Shown here: positions 7,436 to 15,108 of the stretch, piece by piece | Position numbering within the stretch: the stretch's first letter is position 1 | Layout of the letters: every line of letters begins with the position of its first letter | The notes under the pieces: generated by a model | Database searches by the model: none | Told to the model about the DNA's origin: nothing | Seen by the model: the letters and a program-made list of their open reading frames with translations, nothing else | Source of the DNA: CAYPZL01 sp964415045 | GTDB taxonomy: Bacteria; Planctomycetota; Phycisphaerae; Sedimentisphaerales; Anaerobacaceae | DNA: 36,276 nt | Direction: 5' to 3' | NCBI GenBank assembly: GCA_964415045.1 | Contig: CAYPZL010000035.1 | Span: forward strand, 1-36,276 | Translations under genes and position numbers: made by a program

Positions 7436-8299
7436 CTACAGGATGGCGGTTTTGTGGCGGTGGCTGTGACATTCGATGTTGACGGCCACGGGCAGGGAGG
7501 CGATGTGGCAGGGGGCGGTCTCGATCATCACGGCCAGGGCGGTGGTGTCGCCGCCAAGCCCCTGCGGGCCCACGCCGAGCGCGTTGATCTGTGCGAGCAG
7601 GTCGCGCTCTAATTGCGCGTAAAACGCGTCGGGATGCGCTTGCGTGACGTTGCGGAGCAGGACCTGCTTGCTCAAGAGGCAGCTCTGCTCGAAGTTGCCG
7701 CCGATGCCGACGCCGACGACGAACGGCGGGCACGCATCGGCGCCGGCGTCGCGGACGATGCCGACGATCCACTCGGCGAGGTCGCGCGTTTCCGCGGTCG
7801 GGCGGAACATGCGGAACTGGCTCTTGTTCTCGCAGCCGCCGCCTTTGGCCATGACGGTCAGTTTCAGCGTCTCTCCGGGGACGACGCTGTAGTGAATGAC
7901 GGCGGGGGTGTTGGTCCCGGTGTTGGGACGCTGGTTCAGCGGGTCGGCCACGACGCTCTTGCGCAGGTAGCCCTTTTCGTAGCCCGCTTTGACGCCTTCA
8001 TTGACGGCCTCGACGATCGACGCCGGCTCGGCACGGTTGGCGTCAACGAGGCCGACGCCGGTGCCCTGCTCGACGAACACGACGGTCAGCCCGGTATCCT
8101 GGCACAGTGGGATCCGCTCGCGGGCGGCGATGCGCGCGTTCTCGATGAGCCGGCGGAGAATCGCCGCGGCGCCCGGATGCGATTCCGTCTCGGCGGCGCG
8201 CTCCAGCGCCTGCAATACGTCGTCGGGCAGCTCGTGACACGCTGCTATGCACAGCGACTCAATCGTCTGGCGGACCTGTTCGAATTCAATGTGTCGCAC
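7436..8299 (-). CDS. Class I fumarate hydratase, alpha subunit (iron-sulfur part)
   Basis: Class I fumarases interconvert fumarate and L-malate with a [4Fe-4S] cluster; in two-subunit forms the alpha chain binds the cluster. The 287-residue protein has LCQDTG (C66), AKGGGCENKS, DACPPF (C190) and NIECHSH (C277); C66, C190 and C277 correspond in order and spacing to the three cluster ligands of E. coli FumA. GTG 8299 is the apparent start, with no clear ribosome-binding site. It lies 25 bp after the beta-propeller gene and is the last gene of the minus-strand run. The usual partner, a beta subunit gene directly downstream, is absent here. Tartrate dehydratase alpha is an alternative in the same superfamily. 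Confidence 0.9.
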   Translation of the reverse strand: MRHIEFEQVRQTIESLCIAACHELPDDVLQALERAAETESHPGAAAILRRLIENARIAARERIPLCQDTGLTVVFVEQGTGVGLVDANRAEPASIVEAVNEGVKAGYEKGYLRKSVVADPLNQRPNTGTNTPAVIHYSVVPGETLKLTVMAKGGGCENKSQFRMFRPTAETRDLAEWIVGIVRDAGADACPPFVVGVGIGGNFEQSCLLSKQVLLRNVTQAHPDAFYAQLERDLLAQINALGVGPQGLGGDTTALAVMIETAPCHIASLPVAVNIECHSHRHKTAIL

Positions 8300-8324
8300 G
8301 GCGGTCGGGACTCATAAGGGTCGG

Positions 8325-10604
8325 TCATTTACCGAGAACGCTGACCTCGAAGGTCTTGTACGTGGTATTGCCGACGGCGTCGCTGATCTTGAGAGCGATG
8401 ATGTGCTCGCCGGGCTCGAGGTCCTCGGTCATGAGCGTAAAGCTCTCGTCGGTGGTGTCGAAGACGAGGTCGTCGGGCAGCGTGCCTTTCCACTCGGCGT
8501 GGCTGTCGATGGTGTATTCGAGCTTGCCGATGGCGCTGAGCTCGTCGGTGATCTGGAGCTTCAAGGTGGCGGCCTTGCCGTGTTTTTCGAGCGAGTACTT
8601 GCGGATGACCGGGCCGGTATTGTCAATGACGACAGGATCGCTGATGCGGCTGCCGGTCAGGCGGGTGGCGACGGTGTTGCTTCTCTCGTCGCTGGCGACG
8701 ACGCGGACCTCGTAGCGGCCGTCCTCCACGGTCTTGCCGTCCCACTCGTATTCGGCGGCTTCCACCTCGTCCTTGAGCTCGATCCAGTTGACGCGTCCGA
8801 CCTTGCGGAATCCGATGGTGTAGATCAGCTTGTCGTCGTTTTCGTCGCTGGCCTTGTAGGAGATCTTGAAGACGCCTTCTTTGCCGGCCTTGCGAACCGG
8901 GCTAACGTCGATGGACTCCATTCTGGGCGCCAGGTTGGGCACGGTGCTGGCCACGGCGATCTCGCGAATCAACGGCGTTTTCTGGCCGTCCTGCGTCTTG
9001 AGCGCCAGCTTGTACTGGCAGAACCGGCCCAGCGGACAGCGCAGTTGGATCGGCTCGGTGATCTCGACCAGCTCGGTCCAGTCGGAGAAGGTCGGGTCGT
9101 TGACGTCCTTGACGTTACCGCTGCGGGAGGCGACGAGCACCTTGCAGGAACGGGGGACATCGGCGTCGATTTGCAGCTTGCCCCATTTGGCGGGCTGTCC
9201 GGCGTCGATCAGGTTGGAGATGTAGGTTCCTTCGGCGGCGTAGTCCGGTGAGAGCAGGATGAGCCGGGCGGGATTGGCGGTGCCGATGTAGACGTCACGC
9301 TCGGAAACCGCCACCGCCGTGATCTGGGCGGCGTGCTCGTCCTCGTACACCACCGCTTCGCGCTCCCGGTTCGGCTCGACCGTGAAGAGCTGGGCGTCGT
9401 TGCCGGAGCCGACGAGGATCTTGCCGTTCTGCCGGGCCAGGCAGAGGAAGACCGCCGCTTCGCTGAAAACTTCGGTGACGTAGCCCTTCTCGGTGATGCG
9501 GTAGATGTGGCTGGCGCTGCCCGGTTTGGAGCCTTTGACGACCGGCCGCGGGCGAGACGTCGGCTTGGCGCCGGTGGCTTTGCCCGTGTTGGCGATCTGA
9601 AGCCGCAACCCGCCGTCGCCGCCGGTGTGGTTCTTGTTCGACTCTTCCTTGGGCTCGGGTCGGCCCGCCGACACCTGCTGGGCGAATTTCTGCTCGGTCT
9701 GCACCACCTTGGCCGACGTGGCGGCGGCGTACAAATTGCCCGCGGCCGAGGGCGTTCCGCCGTCGAAGAGCAGGGCGCTGATCTCGGGCTCGTCGCTGTC
9801 GTAGAGGACGGTGGCGGTCTTGTTGCGCGGGTTGATTTTGTAGATCAGGCCGCGGGTGTCACTGCCGGCGTAGACGAAGCCGTCGGGGCCGGCCGCCAGC
9901 GACAGGATGTTTTTGTCCGGGCTGTCGTAGACGAGCTGGGCGACCTTGCCGGACGGGTCGAGCACGTAGATTCGGCCTTCCGGTCCCGTGCCGAGATAGA
10001 CGTTGCCCACGTTGTCGACCTCCACGGCGAAGATGTACCTGGCCTCGTCCGGCTCGAAAATCGTTTCCATCTTGCCGGCCTCGTACCGGCACAGCCGGCA
10101 GTTCTCGCCGCTGATGCCGGCCAAAAGCCGTCCGGCCACGTCCATCCCCATGGCGAAGATGTGCTCATTGGAAAACCGCTCGTCGGCCTCGATCGTCCGG
10201 CCCTCGGACTTCTCCTCGCTGTTCGATTCCTCCGCCGGACTGGTCGGCTGCGAGGCCTGCCCCTCGTGCACGGGATAGATCTTCGTCAGCTTGCCCAGGC
10301 GGTACTTGTAGATGCTGCCGTTCGGGCTGGTGCCGATGAAGATCGTGCCTCCGCTGACCATGATGCTGTTGACCGACCAGACGTCTTCGAACTCATTGGC
10401 CAGGACCTTGGCACCCCGCCCGAGCTGGATCGTTCCCCTGGAGCTGATGACGACCTTTTCGGCCTTGCCCTGGAGCAGGTCCTTGCTGCTGGACTGGCGC
10501 GTGATCTTGCTGGTCACGGCCCAGCCGCAGGCCGCCGGCAACAGAACGAGCAGGCCCAGGGTGATGATGCATCTGCGAGGTGCGTAGCGTGATTCCATTG
10601 TCAT
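8325..10604 (-). CDS. Secreted beta-propeller protein with C-terminal Ig-like domains
   Basis: ATG 10604 follows AGGAG by 7 nt, which rules against the upstream TTG-type starts. The product (759 residues) begins MTMESRYAPRRC and then a hydrophobic stretch (IITLGLLVLLPAACGW), a Sec signal peptide. Residues of about 40-480 contain repeated blade-like units such as NVYLGTGPEGRIYVLDPSGK and FVYAGSDTRGLIYKINP, typical of NHL/PQQ-type propellers, interrupted by two low-complexity acidic or Lys/Pro-rich linkers. The last ~200 residues look like two Ig/fibronectin-like folds (VFKISYKASDENDDKLIYTI, LEPGEHIIALKISDAVGNTT). It sits between the S55-like peptidase and the fumarase subunit on one strand. 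Function unknown; binding rather than catalysis is the more likely role. Confidence 0.8.
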   Translation of the reverse strand: MTMESRYAPRRCIITLGLLVLLPAACGWAVTSKITRQSSSKDLLQGKAEKVVISSRGTIQLGRGAKVLANEFEDVWSVNSIMVSGGTIFIGTSPNGSIYKYRLGKLTKIYPVHEGQASQPTSPAEESNSEEKSEGRTIEADERFSNEHIFAMGMDVAGRLLAGISGENCRLCRYEAGKMETIFEPDEARYIFAVEVDNVGNVYLGTGPEGRIYVLDPSGKVAQLVYDSPDKNILSLAAGPDGFVYAGSDTRGLIYKINPRNKTATVLYDSDEPEISALLFDGGTPSAAGNLYAAATSAKVVQTEQKFAQQVSAGRPEPKEESNKNHTGGDGGLRLQIANTGKATGAKPTSRPRPVVKGSKPGSASHIYRITEKGYVTEVFSEAAVFLCLARQNGKILVGSGNDAQLFTVEPNREREAVVYEDEHAAQITAVAVSERDVYIGTANPARLILLSPDYAAEGTYISNLIDAGQPAKWGKLQIDADVPRSCKVLVASRSGNVKDVNDPTFSDWTELVEITEPIQLRCPLGRFCQYKLALKTQDGQKTPLIREIAVASTVPNLAPRMESIDVSPVRKAGKEGVFKISYKASDENDDKLIYTIGFRKVGRVNWIELKDEVEAAEYEWDGKTVEDGRYEVRVVASDERSNTVATRLTGSRISDPVVIDNTGPVIRKYSLEKHGKAATLKLQITDELSAIGKLEYTIDSHAEWKGTLPDDLVFDTTDESFTLMTEDLEPGEHIIALKISDAVGNTTYKTFEVSVLGK

Positions 10605-10723
10605 GTTGACTCCTGTGCAAGCAACTCCATACACGATCCGCCCGGAGCCGGATTCAGGTTCCGTCGTCGGGGGCGTCCGATCTCTGCGATTGTCGGCGCG
10701 GACCGGCGTTTCGCGCGGCCCGA

Positions 10724-12604
10724 TTACCTTTCCACTACGACCGGCACAATTACTTTGTCGGCAATCACCGTACCGGTTTCTACAGTCTTTTCGATCCAGT
10801 GTGGATACGGCTGCACCCTCACATCCCGCTTGTTGCTCTGTAACACCAGGCTCTTGGTCACCGGCAGGTCGGGCAGTTCGGCCCGGTCCAGCGCGATGCC
10901 GTCCGAACGCAGCACCAGCAGGCAGTACAGCCTGGTGCGGTCGTAGCCCAGGGATTCGTTCAACGCCTCGATCAGCGTCTTGTAGTTCATGGCGACGAGG
11001 CGGTAGGGCAGGGCCTTGCGAAGGAAACTCTCATACTCATAAATGCCCAGCAGCATCAGGCCGTACTTGCCCGGCGCCACGTCCTTCGGCACGTTGAGGC
11101 TCACCTGGTATTTCTTCTTCTCCGTGAAGAACGATTCGGTGACCACCTCGATCTCGATATCCTGGCCCGGCTTGACCTTGGTATCGGCCACGTCGACCGA
11201 CCAGAGGTGCGCCGAAACGTCCCTGGGCAGGATGCGGAGCTCGAAATCGAGAGACTCGACGTCGGCGCCCTCGTAAGGATGGTTCATGAGCAGGCCCAGG
11301 GTGCCGCCGACTTCGACGACGATCTCGGCGGTGCTGAATCCGGCCGAGACGTTCTCGAAGCGCACGGCTCTTCCGTCGTCCAGACCGATGGCGGCCTTGT
11401 ACTCGATGGTGTGATCGGGTGGCAGGCCACCTCGCTGCAGCGCCGCGGCGCCCAGGGCGGTTCGCACCAGCCCCGGCGTGAGCATGCGATTGTACGCGAC
11501 CTGGCAGTTGTAGGTGCGAACCTCCGGATCGTTGTACCGCTCGACGCGAATCGTCAGCGGGACCATTTTCGGTTTGGCTCCGACGCGGCCGAAGATCGCG
11601 GTGGATTCGTCGGCCGTGATGGCGCCGATGATTTCCCCGGCGGCCCCTAACTTGAACGATTGCATCGGGCTGGATACGACGGTGTAGACCTTGCCGGCGG
11701 CCAGGGGCAGGTTGACGGCGCCGTAGCCTAGGTAGTCGTGGCCGAAGCCGTACACCTTGTCGTCTCGCACTTCCGTGACCGTTCCCAGCACTGTGGCCCG
11801 GATGTCGCCTGCGATCAGCGGGATCGTCAGGACACCGCCGGGTTTGAGAGACGCCGTGTCGTCGTCATTGCCGGACTCCGGCTCGCCGCTGAGACCGGGC
11901 ACCGCTGTGAAGCCCATTTCCCCCAACTCCGAGGCAACCTGCCGGCACGCCTCGGCCGAGACGCCCGAGACCAGCACCGGGCACGGCAGCGCCGTAGGGC
12001 CGCCCGTCGTGTCGGTTTGCGAAAGCCCCATCGTTTTGACCTGTTCGTCCACCTCCGCCAAGTTGATGGGTTTGGAGAAGTCCAACCGGAGAGCCACGTT
12101 TCGGCCTGCGCCGGGCGCGGGCGCTGCCGCCGAACCGGCGCCGACCTGGAGCATCTCTGCGATGGGGGTAACGCCGTACAGCGGGTCCTGGGCCCAGTAC
12201 CAGCTTCGCGCCAGCGCTCCGGCCAGACGCTCGCCGATGTAGACGGGAGAACCGCTGCACCCGCTGACCGGCCCAGTGTGCTGGAAACGCTCGTCCAGGC
12301 CCATCACCAGGATGATGTCGTGCCCCGGCTCGTAGCCGCGAACGACGTCCACGACCTTCAGTTCGAATCTCTCGATTCCCGCATCGCCGTAATCGGTCAG
12401 GCAATACGCCTCCATCCCCTTTTCAATCTCATCGACCTTGATGTACCGCTCGCTGTCCCAGTCGGCCTCGGGCGATTTCTCCCCCGCGGCCGTCGCGCCC
12501 AACAGAGCCGCTGTCAGCAGGAGTCCGATCAAGGTGCGGTACAGGGCGCTACGGAGTCTGGCTTGTTCTGCTTGCGTTTGTCGCACTGCGTCCATCCCCA
12601 ACAT
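10724..12604 (-). CDS. SpoIVB peptidase S55-domain-like protein, exported
   Basis: From ATG 12604 (AAAGGA 6 nt upstream) the protein has 626 residues, with an N-terminal hydrophobic segment (LIGLLLTAALLGATAAG). GPVSGCSGSPVYIGERLAGAL around S117 matches the serine nucleophile region of S55 peptidases, and YGITPIAEML-like text (YGVTPIAEML) follows. A second conserved block, VYGFGHDYLGYG with H289 followed by VNLPLAAGKVYTVVSSPMQSFKLG, provides a candidate catalytic His. This matches large S55-domain proteins of Acidobacteria and Deltaproteobacteria as I recall them. The C-terminal ~250 residues form an uncharacterised beta-rich region. It is the first gene of the minus-strand run and is driven from the shared divergent promoter. 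Activity is inferred, not shown. Confidence 0.8.
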   Translation of the reverse strand: MLGMDAVRQTQAEQARLRSALYRTLIGLLLTAALLGATAAGEKSPEADWDSERYIKVDEIEKGMEAYCLTDYGDAGIERFELKVVDVVRGYEPGHDIILVMGLDERFQHTGPVSGCSGSPVYIGERLAGALARSWYWAQDPLYGVTPIAEMLQVGAGSAAAPAPGAGRNVALRLDFSKPINLAEVDEQVKTMGLSQTDTTGGPTALPCPVLVSGVSAEACRQVASELGEMGFTAVPGLSGEPESGNDDDTASLKPGGVLTIPLIAGDIRATVLGTVTEVRDDKVYGFGHDYLGYGAVNLPLAAGKVYTVVSSPMQSFKLGAAGEIIGAITADESTAIFGRVGAKPKMVPLTIRVERYNDPEVRTYNCQVAYNRMLTPGLVRTALGAAALQRGGLPPDHTIEYKAAIGLDDGRAVRFENVSAGFSTAEIVVEVGGTLGLLMNHPYEGADVESLDFELRILPRDVSAHLWSVDVADTKVKPGQDIEIEVVTESFFTEKKKYQVSLNVPKDVAPGKYGLMLLGIYEYESFLRKALPYRLVAMNYKTLIEALNESLGYDRTRLYCLLVLRSDGIALDRAELPDLPVTKSLVLQSNKRDVRVQPYPHWIEKTVETGTVIADKVIVPVVVER

Positions 12605-12634
12605 GCGAGTCCTTTCCAATGGCAGTAATCGAAA

Positions 12635-12663
12635 ATTCTAACTTTATCGCAGTGGCGTTGCAA
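12635..12663 (-). promoter_or_regulatory. Divergent promoter, minus-strand half
   Basis: Read on the minus strand: TTGCAA (12663-12658), 17-bp spacer, TAGAAT (12640-12635; 5 of 6 to consensus). It drives the S55-like peptidase, with a leader of about 24 nt. The -35 box is a palindrome and is the same six bases used by the + strand promoter. Confidence 0.6.
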
Positions 12664-12686
12664 GATAAAAGAGGTTCTGTTATCAT
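12658..12686 (+). promoter_or_regulatory. Divergent promoter, plus-strand half
   Basis: TTGCAA (12658-12663), 17-bp spacer, TATCAT (12681-12686; 5 of 6 to consensus). It drives the TPR protein at 12757 and probably rluD. Because the -35 hexamer is shared, one RNA polymerase binding here should exclude another on the opposite strand. Confidence 0.6.
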
Positions 12687-12756
12687 ACAAGTTTATGTCT
12701 TTTGATGGCCCGATAACTCGGGCTGGTGTCCTCGGACGTGAAAATGGAGAACGATA

Positions 12757-13638
12757 ATGAAATCGGATCATCGGCACGAATTGAAGACGAACGAGCTGGC
12801 CGACTGGCTGGCCCACTTTCCCGAGTGGCTGAAAGAGAATCGCATGATGCTGGTCGGCGGGGCGGTGGTGATCGTGGTTGCGGCGGGCGTGTATTTCCGG
12901 TTGTTCTATCAGAAAAGCGTAGTCTCGGCGCGGGCCCAGAGCCGCCTGACGAGTCTGGTAACGCAATTGCCTTCGCAAAAGGGGGCCATTGCCCGGTCGC
13001 TGTCGCAGGGGACGGACCAGTCGTACGTGCTGCTCGACGTTGCGCGGGATTTGAAGGAGTTCGCCCGCAGCGAGCGCGACGACGAGATGGCTGCCCTGGC
13101 GTTGATCGCCCACGCCGAGGCGATCCGGGCGGAACTGCACTATCGCCTCACGGACGTCGGCAAGGCCGAGATCGCCAAGCAGATCGCGCTGGCGCAGGCG
13201 AGCTACCAGACGGCGCTGGAGCGGGCTTCGGCGACTCCGGCCCTGGCGGCCAAGGCGCAGTTCGGTCTGGGGCTTTGCGAAGAGGAGTTGGGCAATTTCG
13301 ACAAGGCCCGGGAGATTTACCAGGAGGTGGTTTCCAACGCCGACTACGAGGGGACGGTCGGAAAGGCGGAGGCCGAGTATCGTCTTCGGACGATGGACGA
13401 TTACAAGGGGGCCGTCGTTTTCAAGCCGGCGCCGGCACCGGCACCGCCGACTCCGCAGGCCTCGGCGCCGGTCATCCAGTTGACGCCGGGCGACGCGAAC
13501 GCGCCGATCGTCGTTCCGATGCCCAACGACGTGACCGTGACACCGGTGGTTCCGACGGTTGTGCCTGAGACGAACGACGTTCCGGGAGCGACCGACACCG
13601 TGGTGGTCCCTGCGGTCAACGCGCCCGCGGGCGGCTGA
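12757..13638 (+). CDS. Membrane-anchored TPR-like protein
   Basis: The 293-residue protein has a short cytoplasmic N-terminus, one transmembrane helix at about residues 30-50 (MMLVGGAVVIVVAAGVYFRL), a helical region (about 55-215) with a recognisable TPR unit (AKAQFGLGLCEEELGNFDKA), and a Pro/Ala/Val/Thr-rich low-complexity tail (PAPAPAPPTPQ onward). The topology resembles YfgM-type proteins that associate with the Sec translocon, but the similarity is architectural only. TGGAGA precedes ATG 12757, and the divergent promoter lies upstream. rluD starts 9 bp after its stop, so the two are likely cotranscribed. Function not assignable with confidence. Confidence 0.82.
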   Translation: MKSDHRHELKTNELADWLAHFPEWLKENRMMLVGGAVVIVVAAGVYFRLFYQKSVVSARAQSRLTSLVTQLPSQKGAIARSLSQGTDQSYVLLDVARDLKEFARSERDDEMAALALIAHAEAIRAELHYRLTDVGKAEIAKQIALAQASYQTALERASATPALAAKAQFGLGLCEEELGNFDKAREIYQEVVSNADYEGTVGKAEAEYRLRTMDDYKGAVVFKPAPAPAPPTPQASAPVIQLTPGDANAPIVVPMPNDVTVTPVVPTVVPETNDVPGATDTVVVPAVNAPAGG

Positions 13639-13647
13639 TGTGGTGTG

Positions 13648-14634
13648 ATGAGCGATTCGCCGGATGACAAGGGTCAGCCGCTGACGCTGCACGTAGGCGT
13701 CTCCATCAAGGAGCGGAGGATCGATAAGTATCTGCACGGGCGGTTCCGGAACCTGAGCCGCCGTTTCATCCAGGACGCGATCAAGGCCGGCGACGTCACG
13801 GTCAACGGCAAGCCCGTCAAGTGCAGTTTCAAGCTCACCCACGGCGACACCGTCAACTTCGTCGTTCCCGAGCCGCCCAGCAAGGAGATCGAGCCCGAGG
13901 ACATTCCCCTCGATGTCCTTTACGAGGACGACGATCTCATCATTCTCAACAAGCCGGCCGATATCATCGTGCACCCGGCGCGCGGCAACAAGCACGGGAC
14001 GCTGGTCAACGCGCTGGCGCATTACTCGGCGCGGTTGTCCAGCGGCCTCGGCGAGTTTCGCCCGGGCATCGTGCACCGGCTCGACCGGAACACGACCGGC
14101 GTCATGGTGGTGACCAAGCACGACACGGCGCAGTGGAAGGTGGCCCGGCAATTCGAGTTGCGCCAGGTGAAGAAGAGTTACGCCGCCATCGTACACGGCA
14201 CGCCCGAGCTGCACGCCGACCGGATCAACGCGCCGCTGGGCGTTCATCCGCGGGTTCGCGAGAAGTACGCCGTTCGGCCGGAAACGGGCAAGGAGGCCGT
14301 CACCTTCTACGAGGTGATCGAGACCTTTCGCGGCTTTTCCCTGGTCCAGTGCAAACCGCAAACGGGACGCACGCACCAGATTCGCGTGCACATGTCGTAT
14401 ATCAAACACCCCATCGTCGCCGACGATATGTACGGGGGCAAGCTGGTCTACCCCTGGCAGCTCGCCGACGCCGAAGCGACCGTCCAAAGCCCCGCCATGG
14501 GCCGCTGCGCCCTGCATGCCTGGACCATCGAATTTACCCACCCCACGACCGGGAAAAGAGTCCAATTCGAAGCCCCCTTCCCCGAGGACATGCAGAACTT
14601 CCTTACCCTTCTCCGTCTGCACCGCAAGACCTGA
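13648..14634 (+). CDS. rluD: RluA/RluD-family 23S rRNA pseudouridine synthase
   Basis: The enzyme isomerises uridine to pseudouridine in 23S rRNA. An N-terminal S4 RNA-binding domain (RRIDKYLHGRFRNLSRRFIQ, residues ~20-75) precedes the catalytic domain with VHRLDRNTTG (D146 is the catalytic Asp; the family consensus has Ser where the second Thr stands here), LNKPADIIVHPA and the Q-T-G-R-T-H-QIRVH motif. The 328-residue length is typical of RluD. The stop of the TPR gene and this ATG are 9 bp apart, and no strong ribosome-binding site is visible, so translational coupling is likely. RluC or RluA specificity cannot be excluded. Confidence 0.92.
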   Translation: MSDSPDDKGQPLTLHVGVSIKERRIDKYLHGRFRNLSRRFIQDAIKAGDVTVNGKPVKCSFKLTHGDTVNFVVPEPPSKEIEPEDIPLDVLYEDDDLIILNKPADIIVHPARGNKHGTLVNALAHYSARLSSGLGEFRPGIVHRLDRNTTGVMVVTKHDTAQWKVARQFELRQVKKSYAAIVHGTPELHADRINAPLGVHPRVREKYAVRPETGKEAVTFYEVIETFRGFSLVQCKPQTGRTHQIRVHMSYIKHPIVADDMYGGKLVYPWQLADAEATVQSPAMGRCALHAWTIEFTHPTTGKRVQFEAPFPEDMQNFLTLLRLHRKT

Positions 14635-14698
14635 GCGGACCTGTGAGAAGCGGCGCCGGTGATCCCGCCATTTCGTCCGGCAGAGCACTTCGGAAGTG

Positions 14699-14727
14699 TT
14701 GACATCGTGTGCGTGTTGCACCATGAT
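14699..14727 (+). promoter_or_regulatory. Candidate promoter of the decayed polysaccharide operon
   Basis: Consensus -35 TTGACA (14699-14704), 17-bp spacer and CATGAT (14722-14727; 4 of 6). The first gene downstream is the fucosidase stump at 14792, so this promoter now serves mainly the beta-helix gene. Confidence 0.45.
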
Positions 14728-14791
14728 GAGGGTCATCGCGTACGCGGGTGCTGTTGACGAACTCAGATGGAAAATGTTGGATGAGGCAATC

Positions 14792-15085
14792 ATGAAGAAC
14801 CGCAGTTTTTCCTTGAGATTCGTGATGACGTTAGGGTTTCTGTGCGCCGCTGCGCCGGCCGGGGGCAAACCCTACACCACCGAATGGGAGACGTTGGCCG
14901 GGCACGAAGAAGCGCCGCAGTGGTTTCGCGACGCCAAATTCGGCATCTACTTTCACTGGGGCGTGTACTCGGTGCCGGCGTACGGGCAGGAGTGGTATCC
15001 CCGGTGGATGCACGTGGAAGGATATGTGCGGCGGGGGAAGCATGATTACTTCAAGCACCACCTCGAAACGTACGGGTCTGAATGA
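14792..15085 (+). pseudogene. Alpha-L-fucosidase (GH29), N-terminal stump
   Basis: The 97-residue product has a signal peptide (MKNRSFSLRFVMTLGFLCAA, then AAPAGG) and the start of a GH29 catalytic domain, WFRDAKFGIYFHWGVYSVPA followed by EWYPRWM, then stops at LETYGSE. GH29 enzymes normally exceed 400 residues, and the nucleophile and acid/base regions are missing. No continuation is found in another frame downstream, so this is a deletion rather than a simple frameshift. ATG 14792 was chosen because the signal peptide begins there. The stop overlaps an ATG (15082) in the frame of the next gene. Confidence 0.85.
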
Positions 15086-15108
15086 ACGGATTGGATGGCG
15101 GGGACGCG

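Noticed and set aside
12529..14868. 779-codon open frame on the minus strand opposite the TPR and rluD genes
   Set aside because: It covers two genes with clear motifs and reads as low-complexity Arg/His/Val text. It is a composition artefact.
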